Notes under the pieces: generated by a model | What the model saw: only the letters and a program-made list of their open reading frames with translations | Told to the model about the DNA's origin: nothing | Database searches by the model: none | Made by a program: the position numbers and the translations under genes | NCBI GenBank assembly: GCA_011800155.1 | Contig: CM022376.1 | Span: 1,488,001 to 1,552,000, forward strand | Direction: 5' to 3' | Source of the DNA: Flammulina velutipes | Lineage: Eukaryota; Basidiomycota; Agaricomycetes; Agaricales; Physalacriaceae | DNA: 64,000 nt | In this document: piece after piece, positions 21,005 to 30,247 of the stretch | Layout of the letters: every line of letters begins with the position of its first letter | How positions within the stretch are numbered: the first letter of the stretch is position 1

Positions 21005-22619
21005 ATGAACAAGCAGCCGCCTGGCTCGGGCGTCGCCCACCATCTGCGCAGGATTCCAGTCCCCATTGCGCTCGCCATTGGCATCATCTTTGGAATAATT
21101 ATCTCAAAGGCGATTCCTTGGTCGACGGTGCGTCCTCTCCCAGCTTTATCGCCCACTTCTCACACATATATTCCAGACAACAACGCCCGTGTGGCGCAGT
21201 GGCCATATTCCAGCAAAATCGCGCGTGCAGACACGGCACGCCTTCCAGCCTCCAACACTCGACCAGCGTCTCCGCGTACTCGACCTCCTGACATCCCTCA
21301 CGCCGCATTATACCAAAGAGTGTACTCGAAGTGCTCAGCCACTCTACGCCCTGCAGGCTTTGGAACGCTATGCTCCCCTCGTTGGCCACAAAACACCCTC
21401 TCGCAGCTCATGGCTCGACACCCTCGGACTCGGCGGTGAACAGCCCCTCCGACGCGACGTGATGTACAACGAGCACAAATACTTCTTCGCCATCAACCTC
21501 TACAACTCCTTCGATGTTATTCCAGACCTCTTTTCAACCCTCTTCCGCGTCGCTGCAGTCCTCGGATACCAAAACGTGTTCGTCTCCATATATGAAAACG
21601 GCTCTACCGACCAGACCAAGGCTCTTCTTCGCATCTTTGACGCGCTAACACGCTCCGTTGGCATGCGCGTAACCATTCGCACATCCATGCGCACGCGTGG
21701 CGCATTCAACCATCGTATCGAGTACCTCGCCGAAGTGCGCAATGCAGCCTTCGTTCCCCTTCACGAACTACGCGACGCCGAGAATGAGTACTTTGATACC
21801 ATCATCTTCATGAACGACATCCTCCCCTGCGTTGACGACCTTCTCGAGCTTATTTGGCAGTCGCGGAGGAACAATGCTGGAATCACTTGTGCGGCCGACT
21901 ACATGTACCACGAAGAGCTCGGCTCACCTGTCTTTTATGACAACTGGGTGGCCCGTGACATCAACGGCACAGCTCTGGAGAACGCCCCGTTCGAGTCCAT
22001 CTTCCACCATCGGGAGAGCGGCAGTCGCTTCCAGAGACATCTCCCAATCCAAGTGCAGAGTTGCTGGAACGGTATCGCCGTTCTGGATCCCGCTCCTTTC
22101 TATTCTCCTCCGCACGTTCGCTTCCGGATGGCACACATCATGGATGGAGAGTGTTCTGCGAGCGAGTGTTCGTTAATCTGCAACGACTACTGGGAGTCTG
22201 GGTATGGGCGGATAATGATGGTACCGCGGGTGAAGCTGGCGTACGACTCGAAGGTGTGGGATGTTATCCACCCGTCACGTCGGAATTTGACCGCGATTCG
22301 GGGATACTCGCGGTTGGGAGGCTTGCCTGATAATCCTCGTACGGACCCTCAAGACCGCGCGTGGTTTGGGCCGCACGATAGGTTGTTTATTGAAGAGGAG
22401 AGCGAACCTTTGAACTTTGTTCCTGGTCCTGACCATGGTACGTTCAAAGCCTATCAATGTTTGCTACTCTAACTTTGTTCTCTAGTTTGGTGTTGGGGAT
22501 GGGACGGTGCCGGAGACTTGGATGGCCCAGATGTAGATCCTATATGGGAGGAAATGCCCAATAGGTCGAGAACAGCAGACGCAGTATTAGTTAGGCATGA
22601 TAGAGGATTGTTGCTTTAG
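21005..22619 (+). CDS. GT69 alpha-1,3-mannosyltransferase (CMT1/CAP59 family)
   Basis: Type II membrane protein: one anchor near residues 18-38 (IPVALAIGIIFGIIISKAIP type), then a lumenal catalytic domain. Family hallmarks are YNEHKYFFAINLYNS, VSIYENGSTDQTK, RNAAFVPL, IIFMNDILPCVDDLLEL, TCAADYMY and the Cys-rich GECSASECSLICNDYW. Splicing of intron 1 (about 21129-21173) joins PWST to TTPVWRSG. Intron 2 (about 22440-22488) joins to HVWCWGWDGAGDLDG, ending at the TAG at 22617-22619. In Cryptococcus, CMT1 adds alpha-1,3-mannose and CAP59/CAP60 relatives are needed for the capsule. In mushrooms the acceptor glycan is unknown. The gene is intact and looks like stable housekeeping sequence. Confidence 0.92.
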
Positions 22620-22829
22620 GGTTAATTTTCATTGGAAGTCCGACGCATGCTTTGCTTTCGAGTCATTTGATACTCAACTACTCAGCGTTGACGTTGGCCT
22701 CGCCAAAAGAACGAAATTAGCGAAGTTAGCGCCGAATCCGGCGATTTTTGATGATCCAGTTTCGGTGCGCGAAATTCTGCAATGTAAGCTTGACTAACAA
22801 CCACCACCCCGGCGAGGACGACGACGAGC

Positions 22830-23952
22830 ATGCTACGATGGGCTGCTCATAGCTGCGTGTCTCGACGACTTTCATTGTGTCGACGGCATAGTGCCCTTGC
22901 CCATAAAATCAGCATCGCGTCTGCTGAACCGGTCATCCTTGCACGACGTCCACCGACGCCGGCAGACCCATACCTTTCTCTCGCGTCAGAACTCTCGATT
23001 CTACGCTCGAATCTACTCACTTTATTGGGCTCTGCGCATCCAAGCCTACAAGATGTCGCCAACCACTATTTTCACGACTCCTCCAACCTCATCCGGTCGA
23101 CCGTTATCCTTCTCTTTGCACGCGCAACGAACCCAATGAGCCCGGGATGGAGCCAGGCTGTCTGTGCGGCCAACAATGAAGATGCAAGCGAGCTAGACCT
23201 GTCGTTGACGCGTCCCGACGTCCTACATTACTGGAATCCAAACATGCCCGACCATGCAGAATCCTTCGACTCCGTATTCGCTCTTCGTAGCGCGCCATTC
23301 TCCATTCCACGTCGCCAGAGCACATCTACCGTCCACTACTCGTTGCTTCCGAGTCAACTTCGCCTTGCACAGATCGTAGAGATGATACACGTCGCGTCGC
23401 TGTTGCACGACCAGGTCACCCCCTCCCCCACCGACTCATCCAACAAACTTTCCATCCTCGGAGGAGATTTTCTTCTTGGTCGAGCGTGCGCTGCGCTGTC
23501 GCGGCTTGGGTCCGACCACGCCGTCGAGCTCATCGCCAGTGTCATATCCAACCTTTCGGAAGGCCGTATCGTCATATCGGATTCGTGGGACGAGTTCATC
23601 AAAAATGCATATCTAAAAACGGGGAGCCTCGTAGCCAAGGGCGCACGGTCTGCTGTACTTCTTGCGGGAGGCAATGCAGCCATGCAGGACGTGGCGTACG
23701 CATTTGGGAGAAACCTGGGGATATCAATGCAGGTGAGTTATTGCCCCTCTAGACGCGACTTAGGTCTGACTATGTTTTTAGCTCCTTGAGTACGCCGTAG
23801 AAGGGGACCATCGATGTTGGGAGGCGGCACATATGTACTCACATCGAGCCGTCAAAGTACTGGACTATCTACCCGATTCCGAATATCGACATACGTTACA
23901 ACATTTTGTAGAAGGCATGGTAGAGCGCTGTAGAGGTAATACATGTTTATAG
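22830..23952 (+). CDS. DLP1: DLP1/PDSS2-like subunit of the ubiquinone prenyl diphosphate synthase
   Basis: Two exons (22830-23729; about 23782-23952) code about 357 residues. The N-terminus is Arg-rich without acids (MLRWAAHSCVSRRLSLCRRH), a likely mitochondrial presequence. The fold is that of polyprenyl synthases: QIVEMIHVASLLHDQV, KLSILGGDFLLGRACAALS and the C-terminal LLEYAVEGDHRCWEAAHMYS. Both Asp-rich motifs of active synthases are missing: after LLHD comes QVTPSPTD instead of DDxxD, and no second DDxxD is present. This matches the non-catalytic partner (Dlp1 in fission yeast, PDSS2 in human), which pairs with the catalytic subunit to make the Q tail. Broken catalysis is therefore expected and not evidence of a pseudogene. 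Confidence 0.85.
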
Positions 23953-24139
23953 AGGTGTGCCTTTCTCATTTCTTGACTCATTGCAACTTTGCAGGAGGTA
24001 TATAACGATGTTTATATGCTTAATCGTGGCTGTGGGAAACCGTCCTCCGAGTTTGGCCGGTGAGTCCAAGTACTTCACGCAAGATGCGGGAACGAAACAA
24101 CTTGTTTAATCTGTCTATTTACTCTTGACCGAGCCTACA

Positions 24140-25713
24140 TTATTGACGACCACAGAAAAGATACAGGAAATCGCTATGATACGCCCCAAGAGTGCCATGG
24201 AAGAACCGAATAGTTCTGTTGACAGTTGGGATGACGCCTCTCCATTTGTTCTTCTGCACGGAAACCACAAAGTGAGCGTTCAAGCCTCTAAGAACAACCT
24301 CCTCGCGCTCAGCCTCGATCAGAGAGTATGCAGTGAATAAAGCGGGGACTGCCAAGTCCACGATAGTGCTCATCGTCGATAACCATGAGGATATTCCCAA
24401 GCCTTCGGACCATCGGGTGTTGAGGCCTACTACGAAATCGGGTTTGCGATTACGGTTTATGAGGAGGAAGTCGTGGTATTCCATCTTATGAACTGACCAC
24501 TCGCGTATCGACCCCAGCGACTTGCACGTGGCGCATGCCATATTGACTGGACTTTCGTCGTTGAAGCCTATCTCGGGGCCAACGTAGCAGATGCGGAGGT
24601 TGCGCAAGCGAGAGAAGTGATGCAGAACCTCTTCCATCATCGCTTTCGTGGCTAACTCTCCCGATGCCGTACCGACAATGTGAATTTCGAGAGAGGTTCG
24701 CGATGTCATGTCATGAACGCTAGCTTCGAGACCTGCGATGATGGTCAAAGGGATAGATTGAGCCTCGGTTATCATCTGGCCGAGAGCTTGGGCGGCCATC
24801 GGATGTGAGGTGGGGATTGTAGGAACCAGAGCCCGGTACATGTCGATGATGTGGGGAGAGCGCCAAACTTCCTGTGATAGTTCACGATGGTAATGGTCCC
24901 AGTCTGTGTACTGAGAGATCGGAACGTATCTTCGTCGAGGACGTGACGACGAAACCGTCATTCGCTCCAGGTAATACGGCTTTCGATGCGCTATGTGAAA
25001 GTCGATCTGGACGCGTTCCGTGGCTGCGAGGAGACGCAAGGTTGCGCAGTCTTCGCTGGAGTGAACGGACGAGAGCTTTGCTTTGCATGCATCGGAGCAG
25101 TACCTTGCTATGCCGCAAATGCAATGGTCGAATACGCGATACGTGGGGAGCTGATACGGCGTCTTGTAACAGACTTCGCAGACGACTTCATGACTGGGTA
25201 GACAGGTGAGTAAACTTTGAAAGAAACATGACTCTTTCTCACTTGATGATCTGTTCACTGCACCCTCTGCATGGTTCATGTTGCCAATCATCTTCCGTTT
25301 GGAGAATCGTTTTCCTTTGACCCTTTGAGTGTATGGCGAGATTAGTGACCCTCTCGATGACAGAATAGCACAAGCATACTTGGTGTATAAGCAAGTCAAC
25401 GAGACTGCAACCGTTGTCGCCTAAATTCTTGTCGAAGTCATTGACTTTTTGGAACTGAGGGCAAAAGAACTTGTGTCGGTCTTTCCAGTCTTTCTTTTGG
25501 CAATCAACGCTGCCTGGTGAGGTTGTCAGCAACGATCCAGTGGGCAAGTTGGTCTTTCATACAGTAGGACACGCGCCTACAAGCAGAGCATGCTTTCAAA
25601 GGACGAGAAATCTGTTTTTGTTGGAAGCAGAAAGAGCAGAGCATGTCGCCCGCGACCTCTATAAAAGAGTGATTGGGGATGAAAGAACCTGGGGGCGCCA
25701 CAGGCAATGACAT
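24140..25713 (-). CDS. Double MYND-finger protein with MSS51-like C-terminal domain (MYND-A)
   Basis: Same exon plan as MYND-D. The start at 25713 is MSLPVAPPGSF. Finger 1 (CSFCFQQK...CSACRRVSYC) joins through an intron at about 25575-25527 to SVDCQKKDWKDRHKFFC. A later exon gives EPCRGCSEQII, then finger 2 CEVC...CICGIARYCSDACKAK. The C-terminal domain ends with LYLFCGRQ. It is close to MYND-D through exons and introns (for instance the 50-bp intron following EQII differs at only a few sites), yet its last 150 residues are more diverged (SEGLGISSWLSTMSTIVDL). It runs head-to-tail with MYND-B remnants and MYND-C. The promoter block lies at 25853-25875. Function unknown beyond family; intact. 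Confidence 0.85.
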
Positions 25714-25852
25714 GTTGTTCGCGTTACTCTGTGGTTAGAACGCTATGTGCGAAGGGCTACGTCCTGAGAGACCAGATGAGGACCTTGGTGAGCTACTGAG
25801 GGTGATGGTGAAAGAGCAAAGCCTGTACGTTTCATTTAAAGAAGTGCGTTGC

Positions 25853-25875
25853 CTAATATAGGCATGAACGCCACT
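25853..25875 (-). promoter_or_regulatory. MYND-A promoter block
   Basis: cctaatataggcatgaacgcc on the plus strand is the reverse complement of the MYND-D block ggcgttcatgcctatata. It lies about 140 bp upstream of the MYND-A ATG. Confidence 0.55.
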
Positions 25876-25959
25876 CGATGTGTAATTCAAATTGAACAAA
25901 GAAATCGAAATTCGATTGAGCGCTGTCAGGTGATACGCTAGATCGAGTGTGTAACACAG

Positions 25960-26225
25960 TAACAGGCCCTTTTTAGTATTTGACGAAGCTCATTTACGAC
26001 AACGTGTAACATAAGAGAATGCGCTATTTCCCACCGTGCCATGGTCTAACCGAATTTCTTTGTTCACGTTTGGGATGACACCCTTTATCTGTTCTCCTGC
26101 ACGGGAACGAAAAAAAAGGCTCCCATGTCTCGGAAACTACGATCCTCGTGTTGAGCCTCGATGAGTGAGTATGTCGGAAACAAAGCAGGGACTTTCAAGG
26201 CCAAAATGGCGCGCAACGTAAACAT
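25960..26225 (-). pseudogene. 3' remnant of a lost MYND/MSS51 gene (MYND-B)
   Basis: About 265 bp align, with indels, to the 3' end of MYND-C (28370-28620). Shared words are ctcatttacgac.acgt.taacataagagaatgc, gaacgggaac..ga and ggctcccatgtct.gga, followed by gagtatgtcgg/tgaacaaagcagggactttcaagg. The frame is destroyed by indels (for example an A8 run at 26111-26118). The order promoter(A) - spacer - 3' end(B) at 25797-26225 is collinear with promoter(B) - spacer - 3' end(C) at 28205-28620. This is therefore the tail of a third tandem gene whose body is gone. Confidence 0.8.
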
Positions 26226-27205
26226 TCAAAAAGCTACTCTCCCCTCCTCAGAATCAATAAACTAATAAGAGAACATTCTTCTCGCTCAATTCCAAGCAGC
26301 GCGTAACTGAGGCGTCGGGATGGTGGGAAACAAGTGACGTAATCATTGGCACGTCAAATTTGAGACTGCGACTTGAGCTGAACGTCTTAAGGTTACAAAG
26401 TAAGAGAATCTAGTGTCAACTCTCAACCAATGCTACATCCTAATACTAGCCATCCAGGTCTACCATGGGATATCTATCAGAAGTTTGTGACGGACATTGT
26501 ACCACCTGCGACCACAACGGCAACGCACCGCGTAAGTCGTGACTCGTCTGGGGGCTCCTTGATCCGAAACCACCATGATTGTTGATCGTGGTCGTTTTTT
26601 CCTGTATCGTTGTCTTCAGCGTTCGGGCAAGGATTTGGTTATAAGATGCTGTCGTACGCTTGTGGGGTAGTGCCATCCCGCTGGCTTGCCTAGTATCGCC
26701 ATAGGTCCACTGTGACTGCCTCCTCGATTGAGAGTTTAAATTTGTTCGAATATTCTCAAAATTTCTTTTACTGCCGACTGACTGTATCATTGGCACTTGT
26801 TTCATGATGCTGACTACTCTATTCGCTCCCGACGTTGCGCCTTACATGCGTCACCCTGTCCTCTGCTCACCACCTAATTTGAAGCTCGTCGATTCCTGAA
26901 ATGTCCTAGGATAAGTATATGACACCAGTGGAGCTTGGAAAGTGTCATGTGTTGATTGCCTGCCTCAAAATTCTCCCACTCTCACCGCTGGGCCCCGGGT
27001 GAATCCAATTGCTGGACGCTGTCACGACGACGTTGGGTACTGTTTCGCAACACTCTATATGGTCCGACATCCCAATGCCTTTGAAGAACTACAATGTCAT
27101 GAGATGAGCACATTGTTGGCTCAATACTTCCACGAAAAAAAAAAAAAAAAAGTCGTGACTCGTCTATCTTGCGTGCATAAGTCTCACGGTTAAACCTTCT
27201 CTCAG
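26226..27205. other. unexplained insert segment left of the APH copy
   Basis: About 1 kb between the MYND-B tail and the duplicated APH exon. A minus-strand frame of 119 codons (26446-26805; rich in Gln, Ser, Thr and Arg) has no family signal. An A17 run at 27135-27151 lies just before the point (about 27165) where similarity to the APH-1 intron begins, so it may mark the insertion junction. No terminal repeats or transposon genes were found. Confidence 0.45.
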
Positions 27206-28056
27206 CCTTCGGACATCGATGACTGGTCAAATGAAGAAATCTATCAGCGCTTGGCCTCCTTACCACAAGTCCCTCACGATCCGAAAGCTGGTATCCAGAG
27301 GGTTCATCGCATCACAGAAAACACCGTGTTCAAGCCTTTCTGCCAAAGGCCAGAAGTTGAGGCGCTTCAGTTGGTCTCAGAACAGACTTCTATTCCAGTC
27401 CCACATGTTCGCGGGGGCCTCGATGGGCGCCAATATGCCATGGAATACATACCGGGAACCCCTCTGACTGATGTCTGGGCTGGCACGATCGCGTGAAGAT
27501 GGCACTCACAATTCGCTCCTACATTCAACAGCTGCATAACATACGCCACCCTCGCTCATCTATCCCCGGACCCCTTGCTGAAGGTGTCATTGCCGAAATG
27601 TCGATATCTCCGGTATGGGGGGCGATGCGCCCATGTCGCGGCCCATTTGACTCATACGACGCTTTGCGCGAGTTCTTCGACCAACGTACTGTCATGGCGG
27701 TTGCGGCGTACGAGCAAGATGGTAAAATGGGGTTTTACGTGCCGCCGGATACGAGCTATGTGGATGTCCCGTTCGATGATTCTGAACCAATGGTGTTTTG
27801 CCATATGGATATCCGTCCGCAAAACTTCATCGTGGGGGAGGATGGCACACTTTGGCTGCTTAGTTTCGGTATGAGCGGATTCTGGCCGCCCTGGTTTGAG
27901 TTTGTGGTGGCGAGTGAGCAGTCTCGGGGGAGTTGGAAGTCCGGAGATAAACAATCGGAGAAAGACTGGGTGACTTTGATTCCGTTGATGTGCGGGTGGT
28001 ACCACAAGCAATATTCTTGGTATGAAGACATGTCGAGAGCTTTCGACCAGTGCTGA
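27206..28056 (+). pseudogene. frameshifted inverted copy of APH-1 (APH-2)
   Basis: Similar to the APH-1 exon throughout, starting at a ctcag acceptor with codons PSDIDDWSNEEI. After TPLTDVW about 10 bp present in APH-1 (coding PTLSWPD) are missing: gatgtctgggctggcacgat against gaggtctggcctac..cccgat. This shifts the frame into a TGA at 27494-27496. The rest (MKMALTIRSYIQQLH to SRAFDQC) is open in the original frame, with the catalytic CHMDIRPQN and the same LLSFG substitution as APH-1. It also has lost about eight codons near the middle (after AYEQDG). A 10-bp deletion with an otherwise open frame suggests recent death. Confidence 0.85.
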
Positions 28057-28381
28057 AGGATCGCGTCCCATTTTTATGCGCCACGTAGTAAGTTACAATA
28101 CAGCCAATGTACTGCCCCCCGCAACTGTAATATCTCCACCTAAAATAAAATCCATTTGTTCTGCGCTGATATCCACTTATACTATCCACTCGAATGGTGA
28201 GCCACTGAAGGTGATGGTGAAAGAACAAAGCGCCAACGTTTTATTTGAAGCAGTACTTTGCTTAATATAGGCATGAACGCCACTCAATGTGTCAAGTCGA
28301 GATTCGATCGAGCGGGATCACGCCGGTCAGGTCTTAGCGTGTAAGGGGCCCATTTTCTATTTACATACTATCTAGTGGGGC
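28057..28381. repeat. duplicated flanks: APH-1 3' flank and orphan MYND promoter
   Basis: 28060-28165 is the inverse of about 215-335 and carries the 3' flank between APH-1 and its neighbour, including acgtagtaagttac and the end gaa/caaatggatttta of the neighbouring gene. 28205-28300 is the promoter block of the vanished MYND-B gene (ggtgatggtgaaaga.caaagc through aatataggcatgaacgccac) and no longer precedes any MYND start codon. The rest is the spacer collinear with 25880-25960. Confidence 0.75.
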
Positions 28382-29966
28382 TCATTTACGACCACGTATA
28401 ACATAAGAGAATGCACTAGTATACACGGCAAGTGTGCCATGTTGCATCCGGATGCCTTTGTTTACTATTGGGATAACACCTCTCCACTTGTTCGCATGAA
28501 CGGGAACAACGAAGTGGGCTCCCATGTCTTGGAACATGCGATCCTCGCGCTGGGCCTCGTTCAGCGAGTATGTCGTGAACAAAGCAGGGACTTTCAAGGA
28601 AAGAATGGCGTTCAACGTAGGTATCCAAGAGCCAGTGGCGACCTCGGACCATCCGGTGTTGAGACCGACAACGAAATCGGCCTTGCGATCAGGATTGGAT
28701 TGGAGGAAGACGTGGTACTCCATTTGATGAAGAGACCACGCTCGCGTCGAGCCCAACGACTTGCACGGTGCGCATGCCTGATTGACGGTACTGCGGTCTT
28801 CCGCTGCCACCTCTGGGCCAACGTAGCAGAGACGGAGGTTGCGCAAGCGAGAGAAGTGATGTAGGACCTCCTCCATCATCGCTTTCGTGGATAACTCCCG
28901 CGAGGCCGCAGCGATAATGTGAATCTCGATAGAGGTCCGCGAAGTGATATCTGGAACACTAGCTTCGAGCCCTGCGATAACAGTGAATGGGATAGATTCA
29001 GCCTCGGTCGCCATTTGTCCGACGCCTTGGGCTGCCATCGGATGCGAGCAGGGGAAAGAACGCGCCAGGGCCTGGTACATGTCCATGATACGGGGAGAGT
29101 CACTAAACTCTCTAGCCAATTCACGATGGTAATGTTCCCAGCCTGTATACTGGGAGAGGGGCACATATTTTCGTCGAGGACTGGGCGACGGAGCCATCAT
29201 ATGCTCGAGGGCATATGCCTTGCGGCGATTTAAGTGGTAATCGATCTGTACGCGTTCCGTGGCTCCTAGGAGACGCAAGGTTGAACAATCTTCACTGGAG
29301 TGAACGGTGGAAAGTTTGGCTTTGCAAGTATCGGAGCAGTATCTTGCTATGCCACAAACACACGATTCGAATGCGCGGTACTGCGGGCGTTGGTAAGGAG
29401 ACTTGTTGCAGACCTCGCAGACGATTTCGCTCCTATGCAGATGAAGTTAATCAGGTTTGAAGGAAAGCTAGAGATGACGCTTACTTGATGATATTCAGGC
29501 AGCAGTCTGCGCATGGTTCATATTGGTCACGATTATCTGATTGAAGGATCCTTATTCTCTCGTGCTTGCAAGAGTTGATGAGGATTGGTGACCTTTCAAC
29601 CTCTGAAATGGAATAATGAAAACATACCTTGCGCATATCCAACTCCAAGAGGCTGAACCCTTTGTCACCCAATCCCTTGTCGTATTCATTCAACTTTTGA
29701 AACCGAGGGCAAAAGAGTTTGTGTCTGATTTTCCAGTCTTTTTTCTGGCAAACGGGGCTACCTGAACTTTCTTCAATATCGATGGCCCTGACGAGCATGA
29801 ACTTGCACTCACAATACGAAACGCGTCGACATGCAGAACATGCTTTCAGAGGACGCTGAGCTTGCTTGGGTTGGAAGCAGTAAGAGCAGAGAAGGTCACC
29901 AGCGACCTCTATTGAGGTATAATCTGGGACCATAGCGCGTGGAGGAGCGTCTGCGGTTAAGGACAT
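28382..29966 (-). CDS. Double MYND-finger protein with MSS51-like C-terminal domain (MYND-C)
   Basis: The start at 29966 is MSLTADAPPRAMVP. Finger 1: CSYCFQPKQAQRPLKACSAC, then an intron at about 29813-29763, then SPVCQKKDWKIRHKLFC. Later exons give EPCADCCLNII, then finger 2 in CEVCNKSPYQRPQYRAF and CVCGIARYCSDTCKAK. The C-terminal domain carries FTVIAGLEASVPD, HHFSRLRNLRLCYVGPE, ADFVVGLNTGWSE and VPALFTTYS. It is intact and the most diverged of the three genes in its middle exons. The same tandem orientation as MYND-A and a promoter block at 30127-30145 support a head-to-tail array origin. Expected cellular role unknown. Confidence 0.85.
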
Positions 29967-30126
29967 TGCGACTGATCAGCAGAAGAACACAGAGCTACTC
30001 TCACACGTATAACCACAGAGACAATCTGGAGGAAAGGTCTCGACGAGTCTCGGTGCAACAACGAGGTGAAGGCAGAAGACTGAGACCAATCAGGGTCGCT
30101 ACAATACAAGAGAACGGCGAACTTAC

Positions 30127-30145
30127 CTAATATGGGCATGAACGC
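30127..30145 (-). promoter_or_regulatory. MYND-C promoter block
   Basis: cctaatatgggcatgaacgcc on the plus strand matches the MYND family block with one substitution in the TATA part. It is located about 165 bp upstream of the MYND-C ATG. Confidence 0.5.
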
Positions 30146-30247
30146 CACACAATATAGGAATGAACAGAGACAAAACATCCAAGATAACCAGATAGTCATT
30201 ATACCGTGGCTCAGGTCATATAATATGAAGGCAGATGTCTATATTCA

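Noticed and set aside
22830..23952. Terpene-type secondary-metabolite cluster
   Set aside because: The prenyl-synthase-like gene is the non-catalytic ubiquinone subunit; no P450, transporter or cyclase is nearby.
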